Assembly (NCBI GenBank): GCA_020342025.1
Contig: CP070840.1
Location: forward strand, 917,152-932,205
From: Deltaproteobacteria bacterium
GTDB lineage: Bacteria; Desulfobacterota; DSM-4660; Desulfatiglandales; HGW-15
DNA length: 15,054 nt
Reading direction: 5' to 3'
Part shown: positions 14,433 through 15,054 of the stretch, in pieces
Position numbering within the stretch: the stretch's first letter is position 1
Layout of the letters: every line of letters begins with the position of its first letter
Notes under the pieces: generated by a model
Seen by the model: only the letters and a program-made list of their open reading frames with translations
What the model was told of the DNA's origin: nothing
Databases searched by the model: none
Position numbers and translations under genes: made by a program

Positions 14433-15054
14433 TCAGATATACTGTTTTGCGTATTTCCTCACATGGTGGCCATCGAGGACGTGAAATTGTCGGATCTTTT
14501 TCAGTGTAATCGGGGAGAAGATGCCTATGGGGAGGTAGATGATCTTTTTACCAAGTCTCGAAGCCATGCTCTGGCACCAGCCTGAAGGCGGTTTGGCCGC
14601 CACATAGACCACGTGCTTTTCCAGGCTATAGTCAATGGCAGACATGAGCAGTCTTTCTGGCTTGTTCCTCGCCACATCGAAAAAGGAATCCTTCCATATG
14701 TCGTACACACGCAGGGGAGGATAGGTAAGCATGAACCCACCGTACTGGCACCTGGAAATGCCTGGCCCGTCCATCACCTCTCCCGCGGGCGTGCTGTAAA
14801 AGGCCATGTCCGATTCCTGTTCATGCTCCCCAAGCCAGGTCACCCTCCATGAAAAATCCTCTTTACCGTCCTCGTCCGGGAAATCCGGGTCGAAGATGAC
14901 GACCACCGAACCCACCTTTCCCTTCAAGGGCCTGCTCTCTCTTACATAGATTGGGCCCATGGGCCATTCCCTGATCGTCTGCCTAATGTCCAGACCATCC
15001 TCCATGGAGGTGGTGAAAGGGACGATTCTGCTGTTCTCCTCGGACTTGATTTCC
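14433..15054 (-). CDS. Unrecognised protein, C-terminal part (5' end cut by window)
   Basis: The frame stays open from the stop at 14433 to the right edge, giving about 206 residues. An ATG at 15005 exists but has no Shine-Dalgarno, and coding-like sequence (SRIVPFTTS) continues upstream of it, so the gene probably starts outside the window. I do not recognise the family. Visible features are a hydrophobic strand ending in an acidic turn (SVVVIFDPDFPDE), a GPGISRCQYGGFML segment, a VVYVAAKPPSGWC segment and a basic C-terminal tail (HHVRKYAKQYI). There is no clear membrane segment. The strand-turn pattern suggests an alpha/beta domain, but no function is inferred. It converges on the histidine kinase across a hairpin-bearing spacer of 142 bp. 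Confidence 0.75.
   Translation of the reverse strand, partial: EIKSEENSRIVPFTTSMEDGLDIRQTIREWPMGPIYVRESRPLKGKVGSVVVIFDPDFPDEDGKEDFSWRVTWLGEHEQESDMAFYSTPAGEVMDGPGISRCQYGGFMLTYPPLRVYDIWKDSFFDVARNKPERLLMSAIDYSLEKHVVYVAAKPPSGWCQSMASRLGKKIIYLPIGIFSPITLKKIRQFHVLDGHHVRKYAKQYI

Overview
The window looks like a chromosomal segment of an anaerobic Desulfobacterota (deltaproteobacterial) bacterium. This is inference. It rests on the gene mix: an EndoQ-UvrD fusion, DUF169 and DUF2889-like proteins, a NifU-like scaffold of the GCGSS type, a Rossmann/PAS histidine kinase, and palindromic repeats between genes. There are no rRNA, tRNA, CRISPR, phage or transposase genes. Eight complete protein genes and two partial ones can be supported directly, plus a ninth complete gene that carries the CoaE domain.

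Left part (1-3787, minus strand): a thioredoxin-like protein with two zinc ribbons is followed by a very long gene that runs off the left edge. That gene fuses an EndoQ-type PHP endonuclease to a UvrD-family helicase. The two genes read the same way, 104 bp apart. A divergent intergenic region (3788-3968) separates them from the next block.

Middle (3969-10059, plus strand): an acyl-CoA ligase comes first. After a repeat-bearing spacer there is a small DUF2889-like protein, then a second DUF2889-like domain fused to a PHP phosphoesterase. This overlaps a DUF169-dephospho-CoA kinase (CoaE) fusion. A large imperfect palindrome (8786-9060) precedes a metallo-beta-lactamase-fold hydrolase. A CoA ligase and the last enzyme of CoA synthesis lie in one co-directional block, which suggests, without proving, an acyl-CoA/CoA theme.

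Right part: a NifU-like iron-sulfur scaffold lacking one usual cysteine lies on the minus strand (10117-10560). It is followed by a 307-bp MITE-like palindromic element with 21-bp terminal inverted repeats (10633-10939). A good sigma70-type promoter (11007-11035) then drives a two-gene signalling operon. The first gene is a stand-alone receiver protein. The second is translationally coupled to it and encodes a large PAS histidine kinase with an N-terminal NAD-binding-like Rossmann domain. A hairpin closes this operon, and a partial unrecognised gene on the minus strand runs off the right edge.

The most unusual content is domain fusion: EndoQ with UvrD, DUF169 with CoaE, DUF2889-like with PHP, and Rossmann with a PAS kinase.
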